Shown: positions 26,185 through 34,340 of the stretch, piece after piece
Numbering within the stretch: the first letter of the stretch is position 1
How the letters are laid out: each line of letters starts with the position of its first letter
Origin: JBDGPU01 sp042219525
GTDB lineage: Archaea; Halobacteriota; Halobacteria; Halobacteriales; Haloferacaceae
DNA length: 46,689 nucleotides
Direction: 5' to 3'
NCBI GenBank assembly: GCA_042219525.1
Contig: JBDGPU010000133.1
Location: forward strand, 1 to 46,689
The notes under the pieces: model-generated
Seen by the model: the letters and a program-made list of their open reading frames with translations, nothing else
Told to the model about the DNA's origin: nothing
Database searches by the model: none
Translations under genes and position numbers: made by a program

Positions 26185-27324
26185 ATGGCAGACAGCGAGG
26201 ACGCGACGCCGTCCGAGTACCCACATCCGGAGGCGCTCGAGACGTTCTTCCACCTCGAGGACGTGCGCCACGACGGCGACCGGATCCGGTACGTCGGCGA
26301 ATCGCTGGTTCCGGAGCGAGCACTCCTGCGCGAGGTCTCCCCGGCGTTCCACCGCGCCGGCTACGAGGTCGAACTCGACGCGACCGAGGCGGGCCAAGTG
26401 CTCGTCGCTCGGCCCCAGGGAAGCCGCCCCGACGGGATTCCGTGGCTCAACGTGGCCATGCTCCTCGCCACCATCGTCTCGACGCTGTTCGTCGGCGCGT
26501 ACGGCTGGTACTACGTGCCGCTGTCGGCGATCACGGACAACCCGCTGGTCATGCTCCAGGCGTGGCCGTTCACGGCCGCCGTCCTCGGTGTTCTCCTCAC
26601 CCACGAGCTGGGCCACTACGCCGCCGGGCGATACTACGGGGTGAACGTCTCGCTCCCGTACGTCATTCCCTTCATCTTCCCGTTCGGGACGCTCGGGGCG
26701 ATCATCCGGATGAAGGGGCAGATGCCCTCCCGGAAGGCGCTGTTCGACATCGGCGCCGCCGGGCCCATCGCGGGCCTGTTCGCGACGGTCATCGTGACCG
26801 TCATCGGGCTCTCGCTCGACCCGATCACGGTTCCCCAGCGCATCCTCTCGCAGTCCGGCCAGGTGATCGTGTTCAATGACCCGCCGCTGCTGGCGTGGAT
26901 CGCCGACGTGCTCGGACAGCCGACCTCCTACCAGGACCGCGCGAAGTCCGTGAACCCGGTGGTCATCGGCGGCTGGGTGGGGATGTTCTTCACCCTGCTG
27001 AACCTGCTGCCGGTCGGCCAGCTCGACGGCGGGCACATGGTCCGGGCGATGCTGGGCGAACGACAGGAAACCGTCGCGTCGCTGGTCCCCGGCGTCCTCT
27101 TCGCCATCGCGGCATACCTCTACTGGGTCCTCGGCTACGGCATCAACGAGTCCGTCGGCCTCTGGACGTTCTGGGGCTTCTTCGCGACGCTCATCGCCTT
27201 CAACGGCCCAGCAAACCCCCTCGACGAGACCGAGCTCGGCTGGCCGCGGCTGCTGGTCGGCGTCCTCACGTTCCTCGTCGGCGCGACCTGCTTCATGCTC
27301 GTGCCGATCCAGATCGTCGGCTAG
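26185..27324 (+). CDS. site-2 protease family membrane metalloprotease (M50)
   Basis: A 379-residue membrane protein. A soluble N-terminal domain of about 80 residues precedes the membrane part. The zinc motif HELGH is at residues 140-144 in the second hydrophobic region, and the second signature LLNLLPVGQLDGGH contains Asp281, the third zinc ligand. About seven membrane segments are visible. Site-2 proteases cut transmembrane segments, for example of regulators, to release signals. The start ATG 26185 follows a TTTAAA box. It converges with thiL across a short repeat-bearing spacer. The substrate is unknown. Confidence 0.93.
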   Translation: MADSEDATPSEYPHPEALETFFHLEDVRHDGDRIRYVGESLVPERALLREVSPAFHRAGYEVELDATEAGQVLVARPQGSRPDGIPWLNVAMLLATIVSTLFVGAYGWYYVPLSAITDNPLVMLQAWPFTAAVLGVLLTHELGHYAAGRYYGVNVSLPYVIPFIFPFGTLGAIIRMKGQMPSRKALFDIGAAGPIAGLFATVIVTVIGLSLDPITVPQRILSQSGQVIVFNDPPLLAWIADVLGQPTSYQDRAKSVNPVVIGGWVGMFFTLLNLLPVGQLDGGHMVRAMLGERQETVASLVPGVLFAIAAYLYWVLGYGINESVGLWTFWGFFATLIAFNGPANPLDETELGWPRLLVGVLTFLVGATCFMLVPIQIVG

Positions 27325-27344
27325 GCGTCGACCAACCCGCCGGC

Positions 27345-27398
27345 AACTCCGCCGGCAACGCGCCGCCAACTCCGCCAGCAACGCGCCGCCAACTCCGC
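27345..27398. repeat. 23-bp tandem repeat in a convergent spacer
   Basis: Two copies of a 23-base unit (27345-27367 and 27368-27390) differ by one base, and a third partial copy follows up to the thiL stop codon. The unit reads AACTCCGCCRGC then AACGCGCCGCC. It sits between the 3' ends of the site-2 protease gene and thiL. Confidence 0.75.
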
Positions 27399-28291
27399 TA
27401 TTCGTCGCCGTGCGTGTACCCGCGGTCCGGCAGTTCCTCGCCATCCGCAGTGACCCCACCAGCCGCCGGCTCGACCGTGCCAATCCGGGTGATCGGCGTC
27501 GGCGACGTCTCGCGGACGGCCGCCAGTTCGTCTTCCGGGACCGTCGCGACCAGCTCGAAGTCCTCGCCGAAGTGCGCAACCAGCTCCCAGCGATCCCCGG
27601 GGCCCTCGGCGACGTCCGGGACGGCCTCGTGCACCGGAACCGCGTCGCGGTCGATCGCGAACCCGACCTCGCTGGCCTCGGCTAGCTGGTGGAGCGACCG
27701 GGCGAGCCCGTCCGAGGAGTCCATCATCGCCGTCGCACGCCCGCGGAGCGCGCGCCCGGTCGCGACTCGGGGGGTGAATCGGAACAGCTCGTTCGCGCGT
27801 TCGACGGCCGCCTCGTCGCCCGACTCGAACAGTCGCAGTGCCGCCGCGCTGCGCCCCCACTCACCGGTGACACAGACCGCATCGCCGACGGTCGCGCCGG
27901 AGCGGTACACCGGTGCGGCCGTCTCCCCGAACGCCGTCGTCGACGTGGTGAACTCCTGGTGAGTGTCGAGGTCGCCGCCGACGTACTCCGCGTCGACGGC
28001 GGCACAGACGTCCCGCGCGCCCGCCACGAACGCGTCGAGTCCGTCGGGGTCGAAGGCGACGTCCGCGTAGACGGCGACGGCGGCGGTCGCGTCCGCGCCC
28101 ATCGCCGCCACGTCGGAGAGGGAGGCGCCGACCGCCCGCCAGCCCGCGGTGTAGCGGGTCGTGCCCGGGGGGAAGTCCGTCCGCTCGTGGAGCATGTCCG
28201 TCGTGATCACCGTCTCGTCGACGACGGCGGCGTCGTCGCCCGCGTGCGGGAGGTCGCCGGCGAGCCGGCGCAGGGCCTCGCGTTCGTCCAT
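27398..28291 (-). CDS. thiL: thiamine-monophosphate kinase
   Basis: A 297-residue protein counting from ATG 28289-28291. It has the N-terminal PurM/AIR-synthase-type motif GDDAAVVDE, then TTDMLHERTDFP, which binds magnesium and phosphate, and DSSDGLARSLHQLAE in the C-terminal half, the conserved kinase motif of ThiL. The enzyme phosphorylates thiamine monophosphate to the active diphosphate cofactor. The start was moved nine codons inward from the longest frame because a T-rich promoter element lies about 27 bases upstream of it. It converges with the site-2 protease gene. Confidence 0.9.
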   Translation of the reverse strand: MDEREALRRLAGDLPHAGDDAAVVDETVITTDMLHERTDFPPGTTRYTAGWRAVGASLSDVAAMGADATAAVAVYADVAFDPDGLDAFVAGARDVCAAVDAEYVGGDLDTHQEFTTSTTAFGETAAPVYRSGATVGDAVCVTGEWGRSAAALRLFESGDEAAVERANELFRFTPRVATGRALRGRATAMMDSSDGLARSLHQLAEASEVGFAIDRDAVPVHEAVPDVAEGPGDRWELVAHFGEDFELVATVPEDELAAVRETSPTPITRIGTVEPAAGGVTADGEELPDRGYTHGDE

Positions 28292-28314
28292 CGTCGGCGA
28301 TTCGCCGCGAGCCC

Positions 28315-28322
28315 TCAAAAAA
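28315..28322 (-). promoter_or_regulatory. T-rich promoter element of thiL
   Basis: On the minus strand TTTTTTGA is centred about 27 bases before ATG 28291 and supports that start. Confidence 0.45.
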
Positions 28323-28395
28323 GGCGCCGACCCGGAGCGGGGGCACCCCGCGAGAGCCGCGACGTGAACGCCTGCCGCCGGCTCCGGAACGTCGC

Positions 28396-28402
28396 TTTTT
28401 AC
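28396..28402 (+). promoter_or_regulatory. TATA-like element of the UPF0104 gene
   Basis: CTTTTTACA is centred about 28 bases before ATG 28427. Confidence 0.5.
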
Positions 28403-28426
28403 ACGCCCCGCGGGCGATGATGGGGC

Positions 28427-29455
28427 ATGACCCGTCCCCAGCTGCGGACGTTCGTCGTCGGCTTCGCGGCCGCCGCGGTGGTGCTGGGGTTGCTGGCTTC
28501 CCTCATCGGCGTCGAGGACCTGCTACGGGAGCTCTCCCGGGCCAACCCCCGCGACGTCGCCATCGTCGTCGGGGTCCACGTAATCTGGCTCATTACCTGG
28601 GGGCTCGCGCTCCGGGCGGTGCTCGCGGCGCTGGACATCTCCGTGAGACCGGGCAAATCGATCCTGCTGTTCACGGCGGGCATGGCCACGAACAACGTGA
28701 CGCCCCTCGGGCAGGCGGGCGGGGAGCCATTCACGGCGCTGCTGTACTCCAGCGAGTTCGGCGTCGACTACGAGCAGAGCCTCGCAGCCGCCGTCAGCGC
28801 CGACACGCTCAACTTCATCCCGTCGGTGGCGCTCGCGCTCGGCGGCGTCGGCTGGCTGACGCTCACCGCCTCCGTCGACGACGACCTGCTCACTGTCGTG
28901 GTCGCGGCCGCCGCGGTCGCGTTCCTCGTCCTCCTCGCCGCGCGGCCGGTCTGGCAGCGCCGGAGCAGCGTCGCGGGGGGGATCGCCGACCTGATTACCA
29001 GCCCGTTTCAGACCGTCGCCAGGGTGATTCCCCGGTTCTCCCCGCCGACGCGGGCGGACGTCGTCCAACGGATCGAGGGATTCCTCCGGGCGGTCGAGCG
29101 CGTCGGCACGGACCCGCGCCGACTCGCACTCGCGCTAACGTTCTCCATCGCCGGCTGGAGCATGCAGGCGATCGGCCTCTGGGTCGCGTTCGCCGCCGTC
29201 GGCGCGTCCATCCCCTTCGCGCTGGCACTCATCGGCGTCACGCTCACGCCGCTGGCGGGGGCGACGCCGATGCCGGGCGGCACCGGTGGGATCGAGGCCG
29301 CGCTGATCGCCCTGTTCGTCGCCGCGCCGATCGGCGTCGGCACGCCGACGATCGCCGCGGCGATCGCGATCTATCGCGTCGTGAACTACTGGCTGCCGAC
29401 GCTCTCCGGTGGCGCCGTCGCTCTCGCGGTCGCCTCCCGGTCAGACCGGATCTGA
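28427..29455 (+). CDS. lysylphosphatidylglycerol synthase TM-region/UPF0104 family membrane protein
   Basis: A 342-residue membrane protein with about eight hydrophobic segments. The conserved features are TNNVTPLGQAGGEPFTALLY around residue 90 and TPLAGATPMPGGTGGIEAAL near residue 285, the two glycine/proline-rich signatures of the flippase-like (AglD/MprF membrane domain) family. Members act in lipid or lipid-linked glycan handling; the haloarchaeal relative AglD takes part in S-layer N-glycosylation, but this protein lacks an attached glycosyltransferase domain. Start ATG 28427 follows a TATA-like element; an out-of-frame ATG lies ten bases upstream. Confidence 0.88.
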   Translation: MTRPQLRTFVVGFAAAAVVLGLLASLIGVEDLLRELSRANPRDVAIVVGVHVIWLITWGLALRAVLAALDISVRPGKSILLFTAGMATNNVTPLGQAGGEPFTALLYSSEFGVDYEQSLAAAVSADTLNFIPSVALALGGVGWLTLTASVDDDLLTVVVAAAAVAFLVLLAARPVWQRRSSVAGGIADLITSPFQTVARVIPRFSPPTRADVVQRIEGFLRAVERVGTDPRRLALALTFSIAGWSMQAIGLWVAFAAVGASIPFALALIGVTLTPLAGATPMPGGTGGIEAALIALFVAAPIGVGTPTIAAAIAIYRVVNYWLPTLSGGAVALAVASRSDRI

Positions 29456-29559
29456 GTGGGTCGGTCGTCCCACACCGGATCCCTGAACCGGCGTTGTCGG
29501 CTCCGAGGCGTCCGAACCGGGTGAAAGCGGTTCCCACGCCGCCTCCCGAATACGATGGC

Positions 29560-29566
29560 TTTAAAC
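29560..29566 (+). promoter_or_regulatory. TATA box of rps19e
   Basis: TTTAAAC is centred 28 bases before ATG 29591 and sets the start 12 codons inside the longest frame. Confidence 0.65.
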
Positions 29567-29590
29567 TTCACTGGAGAGAATCAGTTGGCA

Positions 29591-30046
29591 ATGGTAACCA
29601 TCTACGACGTGCCGGCGGAGGACCTCATCGAGGAGGCCGCCGCGCGACTCGAGGACCGCATCGACGAGCCGGACTGGATCGAATTCTCGAAGGCCAGCTC
29701 GACGAACGAGCTGCCGCCCGAGCAGGAGGACTTCTGGCACGTGCGTGCCGCCAGCCTCCTCCGCAAGGTCGCGAAGAACGAGCCGATCGGCGTCGAGCGC
29801 CTCGCGACGGCCTACGGCGGAAAGTCGAAGGGCTCGAACCGCTACATCGTGCGCCCGGGCAGCCACGAGGGCGGCTCGCGCAACATCATCCGCACGGCGC
29901 TCCAGCAGCTCGAGGACGAAGGCCTCGTGAGCACCGCGCAGGGTGAGGGTCGCCGCATCACCGACGACGGGAAGGCGTTCCTCGACGAAGTCGCCGGCGA
30001 CGTCATCGACGAGCTCGACCGTCCCGAGCTCGAGCGCTACGCCTAA
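29591..30046 (+). CDS. rps19e: 30S ribosomal protein S19e (eS19)
   Basis: A 151-residue protein of the archaeal/eukaryotic S19e family. Diagnostic stretches are TIYDVPAEDLIEEAAARLE, DFWHVRAASLLRKVA, YGGKSKGSNRYIVRPGSHEG and NIIRTALQQLEDEGLV. It binds the small ribosomal subunit. The true start is ATG 29591, because the TATA box TTTAAAC lies just upstream of it and would be inside the gene with the longer frame. A T-rich terminator follows the stop. Confidence 0.97.
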   Translation: MVTIYDVPAEDLIEEAAARLEDRIDEPDWIEFSKASSTNELPPEQEDFWHVRAASLLRKVAKNEPIGVERLATAYGGKSKGSNRYIVRPGSHEGGSRNIIRTALQQLEDEGLVSTAQGEGRRITDDGKAFLDEVAGDVIDELDRPELERYA

Positions 30047-30053
30047 CGCCGAA

Positions 30054-30071
30054 CTTTTTCATTTTCTCTTT
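30054..30071 (+). terminator. T-rich transcription terminator
   Basis: ACTTTTTCATTTTCTCTTTG starts 8 bases after the S19e stop codon, an oligo-T archaeal termination signal. Confidence 0.6.
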
Positions 30072-30132
30072 GCCCGCTGAGTGACGACGCTGTCGCCAGC
30101 GACTCGGCTGTCGCTCCAGACGTTCTCTTCGT

Positions 30133-30201
30133 CAGCAACGAGTCCGCCACCTGCAACGAGTCCGCCGCCCGCAACGAACCCCTGCCTGCAAAGACGCCGC
30201 C
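30133..30201. repeat. 18-bp tandem repeat in a convergent spacer
   Basis: Three and a half imperfect copies of an 18-base unit built on TGCAACGAGTCCGCC (starts near 30133, 30151, 30169 and 30187), between the 3' ends of rps19e and the Nif3-like gene. Its composition recalls the repeat beside thiL. Confidence 0.7.
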
Positions 30202-30211
30202 AAGAACCGCC

Positions 30212-30970
30212 TCAGAGTCCGGTCGGGTGGTCGACGTACGTCGTCTCCAGCTCGTAGCGGTCCGCGAGGTTCTGCAATCGCTGGACGCCGAACGTCTCCG
30301 TCGCGTAGTGGCCAGCGAGGAAGACGGTGATGCCGGCCTCCCGCGCCTCGTGGTACACCTTCCCCTTTCCCTCGCCAGTCACCAGCGCGTCGGCGCCCTT
30401 CTCGATGGCCTCGTCGAGCCAATCGGTGCCGGAGCCGGTGACGATGGCGACGCGCTCGATCAGTTCCGGGCCGAAGTCGAGGACCTGCGTCTCCTGTCCC
30501 CCCTGGTCGAGGTCGTCGAGCCGGGATTTTACCTGTTCCGTCGCCAGCGGCTCCGCGGCGGTGCCCAGCGTGCCGATGTGCTCCGGGCCGACCTCGCCGA
30601 ACGGCTCCCGGTCCTCGAGATCGAGCTCGTCGGCGACGCCGGCGGCGTTCCCGTGCTTCTGATGCCCGTCGAGCGGGAGGTGCGAGACGTATAGCGCCAC
30701 GTCGTTGTCGATCAGCGGCGCGATGCGCCCGTAGTGGCGGCCGGTCACGCGCTCGATCCCGCCCCAGGAGAGGCCGTGGTGGGTGACGAGGACGTCGGCG
30801 TCGACGGCGGCCTCGATGGTCGCTTCCGCGGCGTCGACGGCGAACGCGACGTGCTCAATTTCCTTCTCGTCGGGGCCGACCTGGAGCCCGTTCGCGCTGG
30901 CGTCGAGGTCGGCGTACGCGTCGGTCCGCAGTCGATCGTCCAGCCGGTCGACGAAGGTGGACAGTTGCAT
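30212..30970 (-). CDS. Nif3-like dinuclear metal-centre protein (YbgI/GTP cyclohydrolase I type 2 homologue)
   Basis: A 252-residue protein from ATG 30968-30970. It has the N-terminal LDASANGLQVGP motif, ADVLVTHHGLSW with the metal-binding HH, LYVSHLPLDGH and near the end VTGEGKGKVYHEAREAG and FLAGHYATETFGV, which supply the remaining His and Glu ligands. Members form a toroidal hexamer with a two-metal site; the reaction is not established. A TTTCAAG element lies about 28 bases upstream of the chosen start, four codons inside the longest frame. Confidence 0.92.
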   Translation of the reverse strand: MQLSTFVDRLDDRLRTDAYADLDASANGLQVGPDEKEIEHVAFAVDAAEATIEAAVDADVLVTHHGLSWGGIERVTGRHYGRIAPLIDNDVALYVSHLPLDGHQKHGNAAGVADELDLEDREPFGEVGPEHIGTLGTAAEPLATEQVKSRLDDLDQGGQETQVLDFGPELIERVAIVTGSGTDWLDEAIEKGADALVTGEGKGKVYHEAREAGITVFLAGHYATETFGVQRLQNLADRYELETTYVDHPTGL

Positions 30971-31042
30971 GTGCGCCACCACGGCTGGGGGTGGCTTGAA
31001 ATCGGCGGCTCGGCGGCGGCGAGAAGACGGGGCCGCGCGCCG

Positions 31043-32398
31043 TCAGTCCTGCAGTTCGTCCGCGAACTCCTCCGGCTCGCCCTCCACGCCGTCGGGATCC
31101 TGACCGGCGTCGGAGCCGGGCGTCGCGGTCGTTGCGTCGAGCGTCTCCGGCGGGGTGTCGAACTCTGGGTCGAACAGCTGGAGGGCGGTCTGGATCGTCG
31201 TCCAGTCGTCCTCGCCGGCCGCCTCCCGGAGCGACTTCGTGGGCGCGGCAAGCAGCTGGCCGACCAGGGCGTCAGCCATGTCCGCGACCGTCTCGCGCTG
31301 CTCGGCCGTGAGCCCGCCCTGGGCCTCCAGCTGGGAGATGGCCGTGTCGACCTCGCGGGATTTCATGCTGTCCGCAGACTCGTACATCGCCGAGATGACC
31401 TCGTCGGCGCGCTTGCGCTTGTAGGATTCGAGGAGGCGGTCGAACTCGTCTTCGATGATGGCCTCGACCGCCTGGGCCTCGCTCTCGCGGCGCTCGCGGG
31501 TCCGGCGCGTGACGGATTCGAGCGCGTCGATGTCGTACAGCGTGACGCCGGACAGCTCCTCGACGTCCGGGTCGACGTCGCGGGGCTGGGCGATGTCGAT
31601 ACAGATGGTCTCGGCGGCGTCCGTAAGGTCGCCGTGCCCGACGACCGGCTCCGGGCTCCCCGTCGCGCTGATGAGGAGGTCGACCTGGGGCACGACGCCG
31701 ACGAGGTCCGCGAGCGAGATGGCCGCCGACTCCGTGTCGAGCTCGCCGGCGACGTGTTCCGCGTGCGAGACCGTCCGGTTGGCGACGTAGAGCTCGCCGA
31801 CGGCGGTGTCGTCGAGCGCGCGCGCGGCGAGCGTCCCCATCTCGCCGGCGCCGACGACGAGCGCCGTCGCGTCCGTCAGGTCCGTTTCGCGGGAGGCGAG
31901 GCGGACGGCGGCGGAACCGAGCGACACCACGCCGTCGTTGATCCCCGTCTCGTTGCGGGCGCGCTCCCCGACGTGGATCGCCTTCGTGACGGCGTCTTCG
32001 AGAACGGGGCCGATGCCGCCCGTCTCGCGGACCGTCTCGAAGGCGTCCCGGATCTGCCCGATGATCTGGTCCTCGCCGAGGACGAGCGATTCGAGCCCGG
32101 CAGCCACGCGCATGAGGTGTTCGAGGCTCTCCTCGTGGTCCATGCGGCGGATCGATCCGTCCGGGACGTCGGGGGCGAAGTTCTCGAGCGCGGCGGCGCC
32201 CTCGGACGCGCGGTCGGTGACGACGTACGCCTCCGCGCGGTTGCACGTCGACATCGCGAACGCCTCCTCGACCCCTTCGCGTGCCAGTAGATCGAGGACG
32301 GTCGCGCGCACGGAGTCCCCGCCGGCGGCGTCGATTTCGTCGACGCTCGCGCGGGTGTGTGCAACGCTAACGCCCGTGAGTACGCCAGTCGTGTTCAT
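31043..32398 (-). CDS. hemA: glutamyl-tRNA reductase
   Basis: A 451-residue enzyme from ATG 32396-32398. Residues 50-58 STCNRAEAY contain catalytic Cys52. The NADPH-binding stretch ALVVGAGEMGTLAARAL and the ISATGSPEPVVG loop follow, then a helical dimerisation domain. The C-terminus has a Pro/Asp/Glu-rich tail that is longer than usual. It reduces glutamyl-tRNA to glutamate-1-semialdehyde, the first committed step of tetrapyrrole synthesis. The ATG overlaps the sirC stop by ATGA, so it is translationally coupled as the last gene of the heme operon. Confidence 0.95.
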   Translation of the reverse strand: MNTTGVLTGVSVAHTRASVDEIDAAGGDSVRATVLDLLAREGVEEAFAMSTCNRAEAYVVTDRASEGAAALENFAPDVPDGSIRRMDHEESLEHLMRVAAGLESLVLGEDQIIGQIRDAFETVRETGGIGPVLEDAVTKAIHVGERARNETGINDGVVSLGSAAVRLASRETDLTDATALVVGAGEMGTLAARALDDTAVGELYVANRTVSHAEHVAGELDTESAAISLADLVGVVPQVDLLISATGSPEPVVGHGDLTDAAETICIDIAQPRDVDPDVEELSGVTLYDIDALESVTRRTRERRESEAQAVEAIIEDEFDRLLESYKRKRADEVISAMYESADSMKSREVDTAISQLEAQGGLTAEQRETVADMADALVGQLLAAPTKSLREAAGEDDWTTIQTALQLFDPEFDTPPETLDATTATPGSDAGQDPDGVEGEPEEFADELQD

Positions 32399-33162
32399 GA
32401 GTTTCTGCACGTCTTCTGGACCACCCTGTCGGCTTCTTGTCGAGCGTTCGGTTCGCCGGTTTGTAAAGCCTTCCAAACCGGGGACGACCGTACGACGGCG
32501 CGGATAGCGTCCCGCCGCGTCTCCGGATCGACCCCCTCTGCCTGGAGCTCCTCGCGGAGTTCACCGGTCAGTTCGGCCATCGCCCCGGCGCCCTCGATCT
32601 CCGCCTCGATCTGCTGCCGGAGATACCGTGACAGCGCCGGCGACGTGCCACCCGTCGAGATGGCGACTGTCACCGGATCCTCGTCGACCGTCGCCGGCAC
32701 GACCACGCTGTCGGCGTCGCGAGCGCCCGATTCGTCGGTCCGGTTTATCAGCGCGCCCCGCTTCCGGGCTGCCGCCTCCGCCGCGGCGTTGATCGCGGCG
32801 TCGTCGGTCGCGGCGACGACGAGAGTGGGGTCAGTCCGCTCGACCCAGGCCTCCGCGTCGTCGGCGTCGACGGCCTCGCGGACGAGTTCGACGCTTCCCG
32901 CATCCGCCTCGTCGCTGTCGCCGTCGTTGTCTTCGTCGCAGTCGTTGCCGACGTTGCTGTCGTTGTCGTCGTCGCCGTCGTCGCCGTCGTCGTCCTCGCC
33001 ATCGTCCCAGGACGCGAACTCGCGTAGCCGCTCGTCGAACGACGGGCTCACGACGATAACGTCCGCCTCGTTCGCGAACCGCCGCGCCTTGCGACTGCCG
33101 ACGCTCCCGCCGCCGACGACGAGGACCGTCTCGCCGGCGAAGTCGTGGACGAGTGGGATCAC
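32395..33162 (-). CDS. precorrin-2 dehydrogenase / sirohydrochlorin ferrochelatase family (SirC/Met8)
   Basis: A 255-residue protein beginning at GTG 33160-33162 with VIPLVHDFAGETVLVVGGGS, the NAD-binding fold of SirC/Met8/CysG-N (GGGSVGSRKA at 17-26). DATDDAAIN-type and TGGTSPALSRYLRQQIE motifs follow. It oxidises precorrin-2 to sirohydrochlorin. An Asp/Gly/Asn/Ser insert occupies residues 52-90 between the first sheet and the rest, which homologues do not usually have. GTGA overlaps the ahbAB stop, and the gene end overlaps hemA by ATGA. A longer frame upstream to 33573 runs antiparallel to composition and was rejected. Confidence 0.9.
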   Translation of the reverse strand: MIPLVHDFAGETVLVVGGGSVGSRKARRFANEADVIVVSPSFDERLREFASWDDGEDDDGDDGDDDNDSNVGNDCDEDNDGDSDEADAGSVELVREAVDADDAEAWVERTDPTLVVAATDDAAINAAAEAAARKRGALINRTDESGARDADSVVVPATVDEDPVTVAISTGGTSPALSRYLRQQIEAEIEGAGAMAELTGELREELQAEGVDPETRRDAIRAVVRSSPVWKALQTGEPNARQEADRVVQKTCRNS

Positions 33163-34256
33163 GAGTCGGTCTCGCCCGTGTTCGAATCGGCGCGCTCGTC
33201 GAGCCGGATGCCGGTCTTCTTCAGGATGCGCGTGGAGAACAGCGTGTCCCAGTCGTCGGCGCCGACGTCCCAGTACTCGTTCATCAGCTCCTTCACCTCC
33301 TGCACGCGGCGCTCGCTTTCCGTCTCCGTGCGCCCGTGCGTCATCGCGAAGAAGTTGTACTCCCAGACGCCCTCGTGGCGCGGGCGCTGGTAGCAGTGGG
33401 TGACGAAGTCCAGCGACGCGACGGCGGGGCCGACCTCGTCGAGGACGTCCTCGGGGACGTCCCAGACGGTCATCCCGTTCTCCGTGTAGCCGAGCGCGTA
33501 ATGGTTCGGGATCACGCCGACGCGCCGGACCTTTTCCTCCTGGTTGAACCGCTTGAGCGTCTCGATGACCCACTCCGTGTCGGCGTCGATGGCGTCGGCG
33601 ACGTCAGCGTACGGGGTTTCCGTAATTGGAAGCCCACCCTGGACCTCCACGACGAGGTCGCGCTCGGCGGGCGTCAGCGTCTCGCGGTCGGTTGGCTCGA
33701 CCCCGGGCCCCTCGTCCGAGAGATCGAGGTCGCCGTCGGCGACGGGCCCGTCGAGGAGGAACTTCGCGCCGACGTGGAACTCCTGCTGTTTCGGCAGGTT
33801 GTACGTCTCCTGGCCGGTCGCGTCCTCGATGTCGGCCAGCACCTCCTCGACGCGGTCCGTCGCGTCCTTCGCCGTGTCCGGGTGGTCCGCGACGCTCACG
33901 ACGAACCACATGTTGAGGTGCGGATGCTCGCGCTCGTAGTTGTGCGCGACCTCCGTGAAGTCGTTGACCTGCTCCGTGACCGCCTCGTAGCGGTCCTCCG
34001 GGGCGTGCATTGCCACGAGCGAGGCGGCCCCGCCGATCTCCTCGGCGTTGACCAGGGCGCCGAACCGCGAGAGGACGCCCTCCTCGTCGAGGTCGCGGAC
34101 CCGCTCGCACAGTTCCGGTCCCGTGACCTCGACGCCGCGCTCGCGCAGCGCGGCGGCGGCCGGTTCGAACGGCTGTTCGGTGACGGGAAAGCCGCCCTGA
34201 AAGGCGTTGACGATGGCCCGATCGAGCGTCGTCAACTCCGCGTCGACCTGCTTCAT
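33159..34256 (-). CDS. siroheme decarboxylase, fused AhbA-AhbB (Lrp/AsnC-like)
   Basis: A 365-residue protein with two tandem units. Unit 1 (about residues 1-190) has an Lrp-type helix-turn-helix start (LDRAIVNAFQGGFPVTEQPF) and YEREHPHLNMWFVV (His111, His113). Unit 2 (about 195-345) has LTPAERDLVVEVQGGLPITE and HCYQRPRHEGVWEYNFFAMTHG. These match the AhbA and AhbB subunits of the siroheme decarboxylase of the alternative heme pathway, here joined in one chain. It removes acetate carboxyls from siroheme to give didecarboxysiroheme. GCTTATTC lies about 27 bases upstream of ATG 34256, so this gene heads the operon with sirC and hemA. Confidence 0.9.
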   Translation of the reverse strand: MKQVDAELTTLDRAIVNAFQGGFPVTEQPFEPAAAALRERGVEVTGPELCERVRDLDEEGVLSRFGALVNAEEIGGAASLVAMHAPEDRYEAVTEQVNDFTEVAHNYEREHPHLNMWFVVSVADHPDTAKDATDRVEEVLADIEDATGQETYNLPKQQEFHVGAKFLLDGPVADGDLDLSDEGPGVEPTDRETLTPAERDLVVEVQGGLPITETPYADVADAIDADTEWVIETLKRFNQEEKVRRVGVIPNHYALGYTENGMTVWDVPEDVLDEVGPAVASLDFVTHCYQRPRHEGVWEYNFFAMTHGRTETESERRVQEVKELMNEYWDVGADDWDTLFSTRILKKTGIRLDERADSNTGETDS

Positions 34257-34278
34257 ACGGGCTCTGGGGCCCAGGAGA

Positions 34279-34286
34279 GAATAAGC
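34279..34286 (-). promoter_or_regulatory. TATA-like element of the heme operon
   Basis: On the minus strand GCTTATTC lies about 27 bases before ATG 34256, consistent with one promoter driving ahbAB, sirC and hemA. Confidence 0.5.
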
Positions 34287-34340
34287 GGTTCGACTATCTC
34301 ACGGGCCGGGGAAGCGGTGAGTTACCCCGCGCCGACCGCG

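Noticed and set aside
29555..30046. The longer S19e frame
   Set aside because: The TATA box TTTAAAC would sit inside the coding sequence; the family start is at 29591.
30734..32290. A 518-residue plus-strand frame
   Set aside because: Antisense shadow of hemA and Nif3-like genes; Val/Arg/Asp-rich as is typical for opposite-strand frames in GC-rich haloarchaea.
32395..33573. A 392-residue frame extending upstream of the SirC start
   Set aside because: Residues before the GTG at 33162 have basic, proline-rich composition and overlap the AhbAB gene in another frame. GTGA at the AhbAB stop is a much better start.
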